Assembly (NCBI RefSeq): GCF_036090055.1 | Contig: NZ_CP107970.1 | Span: forward strand, 2,358,501-2,422,500 | DNA length: 64,000 nt | Direction: 5' to 3' | From: Nocardioides sp. NBC_00368 | Lineage (GTDB): Bacteria > Actinomycetota > Actinomycetes > Propionibacteriales > Nocardioidaceae | Part shown: in pieces, positions 34,813 through 42,824 of the stretch | Layout: each line of letters starts with the position of its first letter | How positions within the stretch are numbered: the stretch's first letter is position 1 | Position numbers and translations under genes: made by a program | The notes under the pieces: model-generated | Database searches by the model: none | Seen by the model: only the letters and a program-made list of their open reading frames with translations | Told to the model about the DNA's origin: nothing

Positions 34813-34900
34813 TTCGTCCAGCAAGGTATGCAGCCGAAGCAACACATCCCGCGCGGAGCTCCGCCAGGGATGTGTGACTTCGCCTGCATACCTTGACGAA
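34813..34900. repeat. 88-bp quasi-palindrome between Fic and amtB genes
   Basis: From TTCGTC at 34813 to GACGAA at 34900 the sequence folds on itself almost completely. Paired blocks are AAGGTATGCAG, CGAAG and ACACATCCC, and the centre GCGGAGCTCCGC is itself palindromic. The interruptions are a four-base bulge and small symmetric loops. It starts six bases after the Fic stop. A conventional terminator for amtB lies beyond it, so this element is probably something else. Confidence 0.75.
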
Positions 34901-34916
34901 GATCTCCGTACGCGGC

Positions 34917-34948
34917 GAGGCCCGCCCCGGCGAACCGGGACGGGCCTC
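34917..34948 (-). terminator. amtB terminator hairpin
   Basis: The arms GAGGCCC-gc-CCCGG and CCGGG-ac-GGGCCTC surround a CGAA tetraloop. It lies 16 bases after the amtB stop on the minus strand. The stable tetraloop stem fits an intrinsic terminator, though no T-run follows. Confidence 0.7.
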
Positions 34949-34963
34949 GTCGAACCTGAGTGG

Positions 34964-36223
34964 TCAGCCGACCTCTTGGTAACCGGGCTCGTGGATGGCG
35001 AGGTCGATACCGGCGACCTCGTCCTCCTCCTTGGCACGGAAACCGATGGTCTTCTCGATCGCCAGGCCGACGACGTACGCGACGATGAAGGCGAAGGCGA
35101 TCACGGCCAGCGAGGAGCCGACCTGCTTGATGAGCTGGTCGAAGCCGCCACCGAAGAAGAGGCCGGTGCCGCCGACCTGGGCGAAGAAGCCGAGGTAGAC
35201 ACAGCCGATGAAACCGGCGACCAGGTGGATGCCGACCACGTCGAGGGTGTCGTCGAAGCCGAGCTTCCACTTCAGCTCGACGGCGAGGCAGCACACGACG
35301 CCGACGAGGAGGCCGAGGAAGATCGCCCAGATCGGGGCGATGTGGGCACAGGCCGGGGTGATCGCGACCAGACCGGCGACGACACCGGAGGCGGCGCCGA
35401 CAGCGGTGGACTTACCGTCCTTGAACTTCTCCACGATGATCCAGCCGATCAGACCCGCGGCCGGGGCGATCAGGGTGTTGAGGAAGATCAGCGTGGTCTG
35501 GCCCTGGGTGGTGCCCGGGACGCCGGTGTTGAAGCCGAACCAGCCGAACCAGAGGATCGCGGTGCCGATCAGGACCAGCGGTACGTTGTGAGCAGCCGTC
35601 TCCTCCTTGGAGAAGCCGACCTTGCGCTGACCGAGGACGAGCGCCAGGGCGAGCGCGGCCGCACCGGCGGCCTGGTGGACGATCGTGCCGCCGGCCCAGT
35701 CCAGGGCGCCCCACTTGCCGATCCAGCCGATGTAGTCGCCGTCGGCGTTGAGGGCCCACACCCAGGCCTGGCCCGGGAAGTAGACGACGGTCGCCCAGAT
35801 GCCGGCGAAGAGCAGCCACGGCCAGAACTTCGCGCGGTCGGCGATCGAACCCGAGATCAGCGCCACCGTGATGATGGCGAAGGAGCCACCGAAGGCGAGG
35901 CCGCCGAAGAAGTTGGTCGAGTCCTCGACCGCCGTGCCGTCGTCGAACTCCTTGACCAGGTCGCCGAAGGCGCCGGTCAGACCGAAGTCCTGGAACGGGT
36001 TGCCGAAGAAGTTCGTGATGCCGGACTCGGAGATGGTTCCGATGCCGCTGAAGCCGTAGAGCACCCACAGCAGGGTGATCAGGCCGAGGGAGCCGAAGCT
36101 CAACATCATCATCGACACGACGCTCTTAGACTTCACGAGGCCGCCGTAGAAGAAGGCGAGGCCAGGAGTCATGAAGAGCACGAGCGCCGTGCACAGCAGC
36201 TGCCATGCAAGATCGGTAGTCAT
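34964..36223 (-). CDS. amtB: Ammonium transporter
   Basis: A 419-residue trimeric ammonium channel with about eleven membrane helices, starting MTTDLAWQLLCTALVLFMTPGLAFFYGGL (split here: LVLFMTPGLAFFYGGLVKSK). The family signature DWAGGTIVHQAAGAAALA and the second pore histidine in GIHLVAGFIG are both present. PII proteins normally close this channel when nitrogen is plentiful; the PII genes are 13 kb away in this genome. It has its own promoter region downstream of trmD, with a GlnR-like site at 36296-36333, and a clear terminator. Confidence 0.95.
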   Translation of the reverse strand: MTTDLAWQLLCTALVLFMTPGLAFFYGGLVKSKSVVSMMMLSFGSLGLITLLWVLYGFSGIGTISESGITNFFGNPFQDFGLTGAFGDLVKEFDDGTAVEDSTNFFGGLAFGGSFAIITVALISGSIADRAKFWPWLLFAGIWATVVYFPGQAWVWALNADGDYIGWIGKWGALDWAGGTIVHQAAGAAALALALVLGQRKVGFSKEETAAHNVPLVLIGTAILWFGWFGFNTGVPGTTQGQTTLIFLNTLIAPAAGLIGWIIVEKFKDGKSTAVGAASGVVAGLVAITPACAHIAPIWAIFLGLLVGVVCCLAVELKWKLGFDDTLDVVGIHLVAGFIGCVYLGFFAQVGGTGLFFGGGFDQLIKQVGSSLAVIAFAFIVAYVVGLAIEKTIGFRAKEEDEVAGIDLAIHEPGYQEVG

Positions 36224-36295
36224 TCGTACCTCATAGGGTCGGGGTTCGGATCGCGTGAGCCGAGCACACGTTTCGCCGGATCTTGTCGAGCCCCC

Positions 36296-36333
36296 GTTTC
36301 GGTAACAAACTCTTTATGTTACAGACGCGTAAC
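36296..36333 (-). promoter_or_regulatory. GlnR-like nitrogen-control box upstream of amtB
   Basis: Read on the amtB strand: GTTAC-n6-GTAAC (36333-36318), then 11 bases, then GTTAC-C-GAAAC (36306-36296). Actinobacterial GlnR binds GTnAC-n6-GNAAC pairs, so the first pair fits exactly. The site is 73-110 bp upstream of the amtB start, a suitable place for activation under nitrogen limitation. Confidence 0.65.
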
Positions 36334-36356
36334 AGACTTCCGATGTGGGTGACTTG

Positions 36357-37514
36357 TTATCCAACTGCTCGCCTGGGTTTGGTGAGGATCACAGCACCGG
36401 GCGGCGCGTCGAGGTCACGACGCAGCCTGAAACCGGCCTTCTTGTAGATCTTCTGGTTCCGCTCGCTCTTCGCACCGGTGAAGAGCGAGAGGGTCCTGGC
36501 GCCCGCCGGGGCCACCGCCTGGATGTGGTCCAGCAGCTGGCGACCGAGGCCGCGGCCGTGCATGTCCGGGGCGGTCATCAGCCGGCCGATCTCCCAGACG
36601 TCGCCCTCGAGCCGGGCGCGGACCGAGCCGACCAGCCGTCCGGCGGAGCGGACGACATAGACGTCGTGGGTCTCCAGCGCGCTCACCGTGTCCTCGAGCG
36701 ACTCGTGCAGCGGCGGGATCGGGACACCGGGGTTGTCGTGCATCTCCTGCACCCAGCAGGCGAGCTGCAGCGTGTGCAGCTCCGGGGCGTCGGCACGGAC
36801 GGCGCGCACGATCTCCCACTCCGTGGCTGCCTGGGACGCGTGGAGCAGGTCGGGGCGGCGTACGGAGGTTCTTTCCACGGCCTGCTGGTGACGCCACTCG
36901 GCGATGCGCTTGTGGTCACCGCTGAGCAGCACCTTCGGCACCTCGAGGTCGCGCCAAGAGGCAGGCTTCGTGTAGACCGGGTACTCCAGCAGGCCGTCCT
37001 CGTGGGACTCCTCCACGAGCGACTCGGCGTTGCCCATGAACCCGGGAAGCAGGCGTACGACGGCCTCCGTGATCGCCATCGCGGCGACCTCTCCCCCGTT
37101 GAGCACGTAGTCGCCCAGGGAGATCTCGCGGACCTCGGCACGGGTGGCGGCATGGTCGAGGACGCGCTGGTCGATGCCCTCGTAGCGGCCGAGCAGGAAG
37201 ACCAGCCGGGCCCGGGTCGAGAGCTCGCGCGCGAGGCTCTGCGTGAACGGCTCGCCGCTCGGCGTCGTCACGATCACGGTCGCGCCGTCGATGCCCAGCT
37301 CGTCGAAGGCCTCGCCGAACGGCTCCGGCTTCATCACCATCCCGGCGCCACCGCCATAGGGAGTGTCGTCGACAGCGCGGTGCTTGTCATGGGTCCAGTC
37401 ACGTACGTCGTGGACGTGCATCTCCAACAGCCCGGACTCGATCGCCTTGCCCGGCAGGCTCAGCCGCAGCGGCGCGAGGTAGTCGGGGAAGATGGTGAGG
37501 TAGTCGAGCCTCAC
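36357..37514 (-). CDS. trmD: tRNA (guanine37-N1)-methyltransferase fused to a GNAT acetyltransferase
   Basis: The first 235 residues are a complete TrmD, which methylates G37 of tRNAs with SAM to prevent frameshifting: LLGRYEGIDQR, the knot segment ISLGDYVLNGGEVAAM and PKVLLSGDHKRIAEWR are all there. TrmD alone is about 230-250 residues; this protein has 385. Residues of about 240-380 form a GNAT domain with acetyl-CoA motif MHGRGLGRQLL at 318-328 and YKKAGFRL after it. There is no stop codon or frameshift between them. The GTG start overlaps the rimM stop. The substrate of the acetyltransferase part is unknown. Confidence 0.93.
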   Translation of the reverse strand: MRLDYLTIFPDYLAPLRLSLPGKAIESGLLEMHVHDVRDWTHDKHRAVDDTPYGGGAGMVMKPEPFGEAFDELGIDGATVIVTTPSGEPFTQSLARELSTRARLVFLLGRYEGIDQRVLDHAATRAEVREISLGDYVLNGGEVAAMAITEAVVRLLPGFMGNAESLVEESHEDGLLEYPVYTKPASWRDLEVPKVLLSGDHKRIAEWRHQQAVERTSVRRPDLLHASQAATEWEIVRAVRADAPELHTLQLACWVQEMHDNPGVPIPPLHESLEDTVSALETHDVYVVRSAGRLVGSVRARLEGDVWEIGRLMTAPDMHGRGLGRQLLDHIQAVAPAGARTLSLFTGAKSERNQKIYKKAGFRLRRDLDAPPGAVILTKPRRAVG

Positions 37515-38080
37515 TTGGTGTCGTCCTCGTCCTCGGTGTTCTCGGGGAAGGGCGTGACCAGGCCGGGCCGGTCGGCGATGACGACCTTCTTCTCGGCGAG
37601 GTCGACGACCGGCACCAGCGCCTTCACGAACGGCACCAGCGCGTCGCGCCGGTCAGGGGTACGGATCGTCAGCAGGTCCTGCGCACCGCCATGGACCAGC
37701 GCCTTGACGGTGCCCAGCTCGCGGCCCTCCTCGTCGAAGGCGGTCAGGCCGATGAGCTGATGGTCGTAGTACTCGTCGGGGTCCTCGGGCGACTCCTCGG
37801 CCGGGACGTCGGCGAAGAGCAGGGTCCCGCGGGCAGCCTCGGCCTCGTTGCGGTCGGTGATCTCCTCGAAGGCGACCTGGAGCACCTGCCCGTGCCAACG
37901 GGCGCCCTCCACGGTCAGCCGCTTCGCGGCGTACGCCGATCCCTTGGGGGGCTGCGTGCGCAGCACCGTCCCCTCGGCGAACCGCCTGTCGGGCTCGTCG
38001 GTGCGCACCTCGACGGTCACGAACCCTCGGATCCCGTGCGGCTTGCCGATCCGTCCGACCAGCACCTCGATCAACTCCAC
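37511..38080 (-). CDS. rimM: 16S rRNA processing / 30S maturation factor RimM
   Basis: Helps assemble the head of the 30S subunit through binding to S19. The 189 residues comprise an N-terminal RimM domain starting VLVGRIGKPHGIRGFVTVEV and a C-terminal PRC-barrel (DHQLIGLTAFDEEGRELGTV) with an acidic C-terminal tail. It overlaps trmD by four bases. The khpA-rimM gap is about 210 bp and holds a terminator plus a long inverted repeat, unlike the compact arrangement in many relatives. Confidence 0.95.
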   Translation of the reverse strand: MELIEVLVGRIGKPHGIRGFVTVEVRTDEPDRRFAEGTVLRTQPPKGSAYAAKRLTVEGARWHGQVLQVAFEEITDRNEAEAARGTLLFADVPAEESPEDPDEYYDHQLIGLTAFDEEGRELGTVKALVHGGAQDLLTIRTPDRRDALVPFVKALVPVVDLAEKKVVIADRPGLVTPFPENTEDEDDTK

Positions 38081-38143
38081 GAGGTGAGCCTAGAGGGTCG
38101 CGTACGTCGGGCCGAACTCCTCGGTGCGGCGCCGCCGGGGTGG

Positions 38144-38216
38144 CTGTAACACGTCGTTCGTAGCACTATCCGGTCGTTCACATAGGGCGAGTAGTCCTAC
38201 GAACGACGTGTTACAG
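38144..38216. repeat. 20-bp perfect inverted repeat between khpA and rimM
   Basis: CTGTAACACGTCGTTCGTAG at 38144-38163 is exactly repeated in inverse at 38197-38216. After one mismatch, ACTA/TAGT extends the stem, leaving a 23-base loop. A normal terminator for the rpsP-khpA transcript already lies at 38237-38272, so this element is additional. No target-site duplication flanks it. Confidence 0.75.
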
Positions 38217-38236
38217 GGGATCCGCCCGAGAACACG

Positions 38237-38272
38237 CAACGGGCGCCACCCCCGAAGGAGTGACGCCCGTTG
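38237..38272 (-). terminator. Terminator hairpin after khpA
   Basis: The arms CAACGGGCG-c-CAC and GTG-a-CGCCCGTTG close on a short loop containing CGAA. It lies 21 bases downstream of the khpA stop and fits termination of the rpsP-khpA transcript. Confidence 0.65.
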
Positions 38273-38292
38273 TGAGTTGGTGCAGCCGGTGC

Positions 38293-38535
38293 TCAGCGAC
38301 CGCCGTCGACGTCGACGAAGTCGATCCGCGCGCCGCCCTTGCCGGCCAGCGCGGAGATGACCGTGCGGAACGCGGTGGCGGTGCGGCCGCCGCGGCCGAT
38401 CACCTTGCCGAGGTCGTCGGGGTGGACCCGGACCTCGAGGACGGAGCCGCGACGAAGCTGCTTGTCGCGCACGCTCACCTCGTCCGGGTTGTCGACGACT
38501 CCTCGGACGAGGTGCTCGAGAGCTTCGGCGAGCAT
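38293..38535 (-). CDS. khpA: KH-domain RNA-binding protein KhpA
   Basis: An 80-residue protein made of a single KH domain with the RNA-binding loop VIGRGGRTATAFR (GxxG motif). In Gram-positive bacteria KhpA works with KhpB to regulate RNAs and cell elongation. It sits in its usual place directly after rpsP, with five bases between the genes. Confident by size, motif and context. Confidence 0.94.
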   Translation of the reverse strand: MLAEALEHLVRGVVDNPDEVSVRDKQLRRGSVLEVRVHPDDLGKVIGRGGRTATAFRTVISALAGKGGARIDFVDVDGGR

Positions 38536-38540
38536 GCTGC

Positions 38541-39023
38541 TCAGGCCTCGGCCTCGGCGGCCTGGGCCTCGTCAGTCGACGCAGCCTCGGCCTTGGGCTC
38601 CTCAGCCGGAGCCTCCTCGGCCTTGGGCTCCTCGGCCTTCTTGGCGGCCTTCTTGGTGACGGCCTCGGAACCGGCGGAGGCGTGCGCCTCGGCGAGAGCC
38701 TTGTTGAAGAGCTCCAGCTTGTCGGGCTTCGGCGGGGCGACCTTGAGGGTGCCCTCGGCGCCCGGGAGGCCCTTGAACTTCTGCCAGTCGCCGGTCACCT
38801 TGAGGATCGCCTCGAGAGCCGGGGTCGGCTGGGCGCCGACGCCGAGCCAGTACTGGGCGCGCTCGGAGTCGACCTGGATAAAGCTCGGCTCCTCCTTGGG
38901 ACGGTAGAGACCGATCTCCTCGATGACAGCGCCGTCACGCTTCTTGCGGGAGTCGACGATGACGATGCGGTACTGCGGAACCCGGATCTTGCCCAGGCGC
39001 TTCAAGCGGATCTTGACAGCCAC
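38541..39023 (-). CDS. rpsP: 30S ribosomal protein S16 with Ala/Glu-rich tail
   Basis: Residues 1-85 are a standard S16 (MAVKIRLKRLGKIRVPQYRI, VIEEIGLYRPKEE, AQYWLGVGAQPT). The protein is 160 residues long because of a low-complexity C-terminal tail built of Ala, Glu, Lys and Pro, a known actinobacterial feature that is disordered and of unclear function. GTG start at 39023. It is first of the rpsP-khpA pair; the 254-bp upstream gap must hold the promoter. Confidence 0.95.
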   Translation of the reverse strand: MAVKIRLKRLGKIRVPQYRIVIVDSRKKRDGAVIEEIGLYRPKEEPSFIQVDSERAQYWLGVGAQPTPALEAILKVTGDWQKFKGLPGAEGTLKVAPPKPDKLELFNKALAEAHASAGSEAVTKKAAKKAEEPKAEEAPAEEPKAEAASTDEAQAAEAEA

Positions 39024-39277
39024 TGTTGGTGGTATTCCTTCGGAATCGAATATGGGTGAAGAGGCCCGTGTCGGTGTGGGGACACCCGTCAGGCAACTTC
39101 GGCGGGCACTGAGCGCCGGGTGAGAGGGTCCCTGCGCACAGGACACGCGCTCCAGTTTGCCAGACCTGCAGGTCGGGAAGAAATTCCCGTACGCAGCGCG
39201 CAGACCAGGCCACGCAGGGAGCGCCTCGCTGACCGAAACCACGTCCACGACACCACCAGGTCTGCATACTCTGTCGC

Positions 39278-39931
39278 ATGCCCCAGCGGGATACCCCCAA
39301 CCCCCTCACTCCTTACCCACGGCCCTCCTCACCTCAGGGGACGCCCGAGGTGTTCTCCCCGGGTAAGGCGGTGGCCGGTGTCATCGGCCTCGCGGTCATG
39401 GCCGGTGGGCTCGCCCTGTTCCTGAGCTTGTTCCTACCGTTCGTCACGGCGGAGCCCATCCGGGCGAGCATCCCGACCGACGGCGCCCCGCACGACGTCC
39501 TGATCGAGCCGGGCCTGGACGCGCTCCTCACCCTCCCCAGCAGAGACGACCCCGGAAACAAACCGTGGTTCCGGTCCTGGGACGCCTCCTGCACGATCGT
39601 CGATTCCTCCCGAGGCTCGATCCGACTGTCGCCGGAGCCGAGCCAAGCGGGATGGTCCGAGGAGACGGGCGCCTACATCGCCTTCGGTTTCGACGCCGGC
39701 TCCGGGCACCTTCGGGTCACCTGCACTTCGCCGGTGAGCGAGGACCGCCCGGCTCGGATCATGCCGGCGCAGGGTGGCCACGGCCCGCAGCTCGCGCTGG
39801 ACAACGGGTTCGGGATGCTCTGCGGCATGGCGCTGAGCTTCGCCGGATTCGTTCTCTCCACCGCCATGCTCATCGGCTGGATCAGCGCCCGACGCGATCG
39901 CCGGCTGTTCGATCCCACCCGCGCTGCCTAG
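39278..39931 (+). CDS. Two-helix membrane protein of unknown function
   Basis: A 217-residue protein with a Pro-rich N-terminal tail, one membrane helix at about 31-55, an extracytoplasmic domain of about 120 residues with two cysteines (DASCTIVDSS and RVTCTSP, possibly a disulphide), and a second helix at about 182-205 ending in a basic tail. No family was recognised. TACTCT lies five bases before the ATG, so it is probably leaderless. Its stop codon shares CTAG with the stop of the convergent amidohydrolase gene. Confidence 0.7.
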   Translation: MPQRDTPNPLTPYPRPSSPQGTPEVFSPGKAVAGVIGLAVMAGGLALFLSLFLPFVTAEPIRASIPTDGAPHDVLIEPGLDALLTLPSRDDPGNKPWFRSWDASCTIVDSSRGSIRLSPEPSQAGWSEETGAYIAFGFDAGSGHLRVTCTSPVSEDRPARIMPAQGGHGPQLALDNGFGMLCGMALSFAGFVLSTAMLIGWISARRDRRLFDPTRAA

Positions 39932-40998
39932 TAGACGACTCCCCTGAGGACCACGGCCGCCGGCCGGCCGAGGACGGTGAGGTCGTCGAGGGGGTTGGTG
40001 TCGTAGACGACGAAGTCGGCCGGGTCGCCCTCGGCGAGGCCGGGGTTGTGGCCGAGCCACTCCCGCGCGCGCCACGAGGCGGCGCCGAGGACGACGTCGG
40101 CAGGAAGGCCGAGGCGGTGCATCGCGAGGACCTCGGTCGGGAGTACGCCGTGCAGCTGGTCGCCCGCGCCGTCGGAGCCCGCGTAGAGCGCGACCCCCGC
40201 CTCGTAGGCGCTCATGATCGTCTCGCGGCGGCGGGCGTAGAGGTCCTCCATGGTGGCGGCGTACGTCGGGAACTTGGGCGCCGCGGCGGCGGCCAGACCC
40301 GGGAAGATCTCCAGCTGGGCCACGGTGGGGACCAGTGCGGTGCCCTGCTCGGCCATCGTCTCGACGAGATCCGGGGTCAGGCCGGTCCCGTGCTCGATGC
40401 AGTCGATCCCGGCCTCGATCAGGCCGGGCAGGACCTCGTGGCCGAAGCAGTGGGCGGTGACCCGCGCGTCGTTGTCGTGGGCGACCTTGATCGCCTCGGC
40501 GAACGACTCGGCCGGGAAGGACGGCTTCAGGTCTCCCTCGGCGCGGTCGATCCAGTCACCGACCAGCTTGACCCAGCCGTCGCCGGAGCGGGCCTGGCGC
40601 TCGACGGCCTCGGCCAGACCGTCGGGCTCGACCTCGTCGGCGTAGTTGCGCATGTAGCGCTTCGTACGTCCGATGTGGCGGCCGGCGCGGATCAGCCGCG
40701 GCAGGTCGTCGCGGGACTGGACCCAGCGGGTGTCGGCGGCGCTTCCGGCGTCGCGGAGGAGCAGGGCGCCGGCGTCGCGATCGGCGATCGCCTGGGCCTC
40801 GGCGGTCTCCTGGTCGACTGCGCCGTCCGGCCCCAGCCCGATGTGGCAGTGGGCGTCGACGAGGCCGGGGACGATCCAACCGGACGCGCCGGTCTCCGCC
40901 CCCGACGGCCGCTCGTAGGTGATGCGGCCGTCGAGAACGTAGAGGTCCCGCACCTCTCCATCGGGAAGGACCGGGCCGGAGAAGCGCAGAGCAGTCAT
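39928..40998 (-). CDS. Amidohydrolase-superfamily metal-dependent hydrolase
   Basis: A 356-residue TIM-barrel hydrolase of the imidazolonepropionase/prolidase-like group. The metal motif is VDAHCHIGLG; the carboxylated-lysine-type WVKLVGDW, the histidine segments VTAHCFGHEV and DCIEHGTGL, and the catalytic Asp in LYAGSDGAGDQLHG follow in order. The ATG at 40998 has TAGCCT seven bases upstream and no ribosome site, so is probably leaderless; the longer frame upstream is antisense to the protease gene. Substrate unknown, likely a cyclic amide or dipeptide-like compound. Confidence 0.85.
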   Translation of the reverse strand: MTALRFSGPVLPDGEVRDLYVLDGRITYERPSGAETGASGWIVPGLVDAHCHIGLGPDGAVDQETAEAQAIADRDAGALLLRDAGSAADTRWVQSRDDLPRLIRAGRHIGRTKRYMRNYADEVEPDGLAEAVERQARSGDGWVKLVGDWIDRAEGDLKPSFPAESFAEAIKVAHDNDARVTAHCFGHEVLPGLIEAGIDCIEHGTGLTPDLVETMAEQGTALVPTVAQLEIFPGLAAAAAPKFPTYAATMEDLYARRRETIMSAYEAGVALYAGSDGAGDQLHGVLPTEVLAMHRLGLPADVVLGAASWRAREWLGHNPGLAEGDPADFVVYDTNPLDDLTVLGRPAAVVLRGVVY

Positions 40999-41029
40999 GT
41001 GACGCAGGCTACTAGCCTTGCTGCCGGGG

Positions 41030-42745
41030 TCACTTCCTCGCCGCGGACACGTCCACGCCGGCCGCCTCGAGGATCGGGATGTGCTGGGCGAGCGGGATGA
41101 CCTGGCCGGTGACGACGTTGCTCTCGTCCCAGCCGATGGAGGTCGGTACGCCGACGAGCTCACCGTCGTCGTTGACCGCGGCGCCGCCGGAGTTGCCGCT
41201 GGAGATCCGGGCGGTGACGTCGAAGACGGCCCGCTCCTCCCCCTCGAAGGAGAGGATGGTCGCCACGTTGCCCTCGGCAACGGTCGGCGGCTGGAAGAGC
41301 ACGCCGGCCTTGTCCGCGAAGCTCTCCTTCGGCAGCATCGGGAAGCCGATCGTGGCGATGAAGTCGCCGCGGTCGACCGCGTCGGAGTTGCCGAGCGAGA
41401 TCGTCGGCAGGTCCAGCGAGGACGGGTTCACCTGGTTGCCCTCGCCGTCGGCGACGATCTGCACGACCGCGCTGTCGACCTCGCCGTCGGACTCGATGAC
41501 CTTGGCGACGTAGTCGGGCTCGCCGACCTTGTAGCCCTCGGCCGGGTCGGTCAGGTGGATGTTGACGAACTCGGGCGAGACCTCGCCCTTCGCGGCGTAC
41601 TCCGGGATCTTCGCCGGGTCGGCGACGTGGGCGTTGGTGAGGATCTTGCCGTCCGCGGTGACGATCGAGCCGGAGCCCATCGCGATGGTGTCCTCGGTCG
41701 GCGCGTAGGTGATCCAGACGGCGGCCCGCTGCGCGCTGTTGAGCTCGTCCTTGGTCAGGCCGTTGTCCTGGGCGGACGGGTCGCCGCCGGGCACCACGAA
41801 CATCGCCACGACGAGCCCGATGACCACGATCGCGGCCGCGGCCCCGATCCCGCCCCACAGCAGGAGCTTGTTGCGGCGCTTGGCGGCTGCCCGGGCGACC
41901 TCGACCTCGGCCGCGTAGATCGGGATGACCTTGAGGATCTCACCGGCCACCGGGTGCCCCAGGCGGATCTCGGTCTCCTCGTCGATCTCTTCCCGCGCCA
42001 GCGGCTTGCCCTTGAGGAAAGAGCCGGTCTGGGAGGCGTTCTCGAAGGTCCAGCCGCCGGGCTTGGCGACCAGTCGGGCGTGCTGGCGCGAGACGCCCTG
42101 GTCCTCCAGCACGACCGAGTTGTCGGCCGCGCGGCCGATGGTGACGGTGACCGGGTGGCGGAAGCGGTGCTCCTTGCCCTCGGCCACCAGCAGCAGGTCT
42201 GGTCCGGTCGGCGGGGTCGGCGGCTGCCCGGGGGCGGTGGGCCGCGCCATCCCGGGGGCGATCGTCATCTCGGAGATCCCGTCGTCCGCCGACGGAGCCT
42301 GGGGCGCGGGCGGCTGGTGACCGGGGGCGGCCGGGGCCGCTGCAGGCACCCCCGTGGGCGGGGCCACGGTCGCGCCGGGCCCGGCGAAGCCCGCCGGCGG
42401 AGGCGGAGGAGCCGGCGCCTGGGCGCGCGGAGCCCCGGCCGCCACCGGCGCATCGTCGAGGGTGACGGTGATCGTCGATCCCGGCCCCGCCGGGCCCAGC
42501 TGGACCTCGGTCGCCCCGGTCAACGGCACCTCGGTGACGCGGCTGCCGGAGACGTACGTCCCGCCGGCGGAGCCCACGTCGACCAGCTTCCACCCGGTGG
42601 GGTCCGGGCGGAGCTCGGCATGAGCACGCGAGACCGAGGAGGACGAGAGCACCACGTCGGCATCGATCGAGCGTCCTATTCGGACGATCTTGTCGGGCGG
42701 GAAGCTGAGCGCACGTCCCGATACGTCTACGCGAAGCGTCTGCAT
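41030..42745 (-). CDS. Membrane serine protease with two cytoplasmic FHA domains
   Basis: A 571-residue protein with an unusual domain order. FHA 1 (about 1-95, GRS...SRAHAEL) is followed by a Pro/Ala linker, then FHA 2 (about 185-275, IGRAADNS...SRQHARL), a single membrane helix (about 293-319), and an extracytoplasmic trypsin-like protease with H373 (TNAHVAD), D424 (EVDSAVV) and S519 (SSGNSGG). FHA domains bind phosphothreonine peptides, so phosphorylation by a Ser/Thr kinase could control a protease across the membrane. The ATG at 42745 gives a natural FHA N-terminus. It lies alone between the amidohydrolase and GH3 genes. Substrate unknown. Confidence 0.9.
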   Translation of the reverse strand: MQTLRVDVSGRALSFPPDKIVRIGRSIDADVVLSSSSVSRAHAELRPDPTGWKLVDVGSAGGTYVSGSRVTEVPLTGATEVQLGPAGPGSTITVTLDDAPVAAGAPRAQAPAPPPPPAGFAGPGATVAPPTGVPAAAPAAPGHQPPAPQAPSADDGISEMTIAPGMARPTAPGQPPTPPTGPDLLLVAEGKEHRFRHPVTVTIGRAADNSVVLEDQGVSRQHARLVAKPGGWTFENASQTGSFLKGKPLAREEIDEETEIRLGHPVAGEILKVIPIYAAEVEVARAAAKRRNKLLLWGGIGAAAAIVVIGLVVAMFVVPGGDPSAQDNGLTKDELNSAQRAAVWITYAPTEDTIAMGSGSIVTADGKILTNAHVADPAKIPEYAAKGEVSPEFVNIHLTDPAEGYKVGEPDYVAKVIESDGEVDSAVVQIVADGEGNQVNPSSLDLPTISLGNSDAVDRGDFIATIGFPMLPKESFADKAGVLFQPPTVAEGNVATILSFEGEERAVFDVTARISSGNSGGAAVNDDGELVGVPTSIGWDESNVVTGQVIPLAQHIPILEAAGVDVSAARK

Positions 42746-42824
42746 GCACGAATCATGCACCGAAAAGGCCCGATCCAAGCGTCGCGAATCGAAGATTCGG
42801 ACAACTCGGACCGGGCCGATTCTG

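Noticed and set aside
38144..38216. The inverted repeat as a MITE or IS remnant
   Set aside because: No target-site duplication, no transposase fragment and no second copy in the window; kept only as an unexplained repeat.
39286..39298. GGGATACCC near 39.29 kb as a third copy of the two-hairpin element
   Set aside because: It is part of the coding start of the membrane protein gene, and neither the palindrome's other half nor the hairpin follows.
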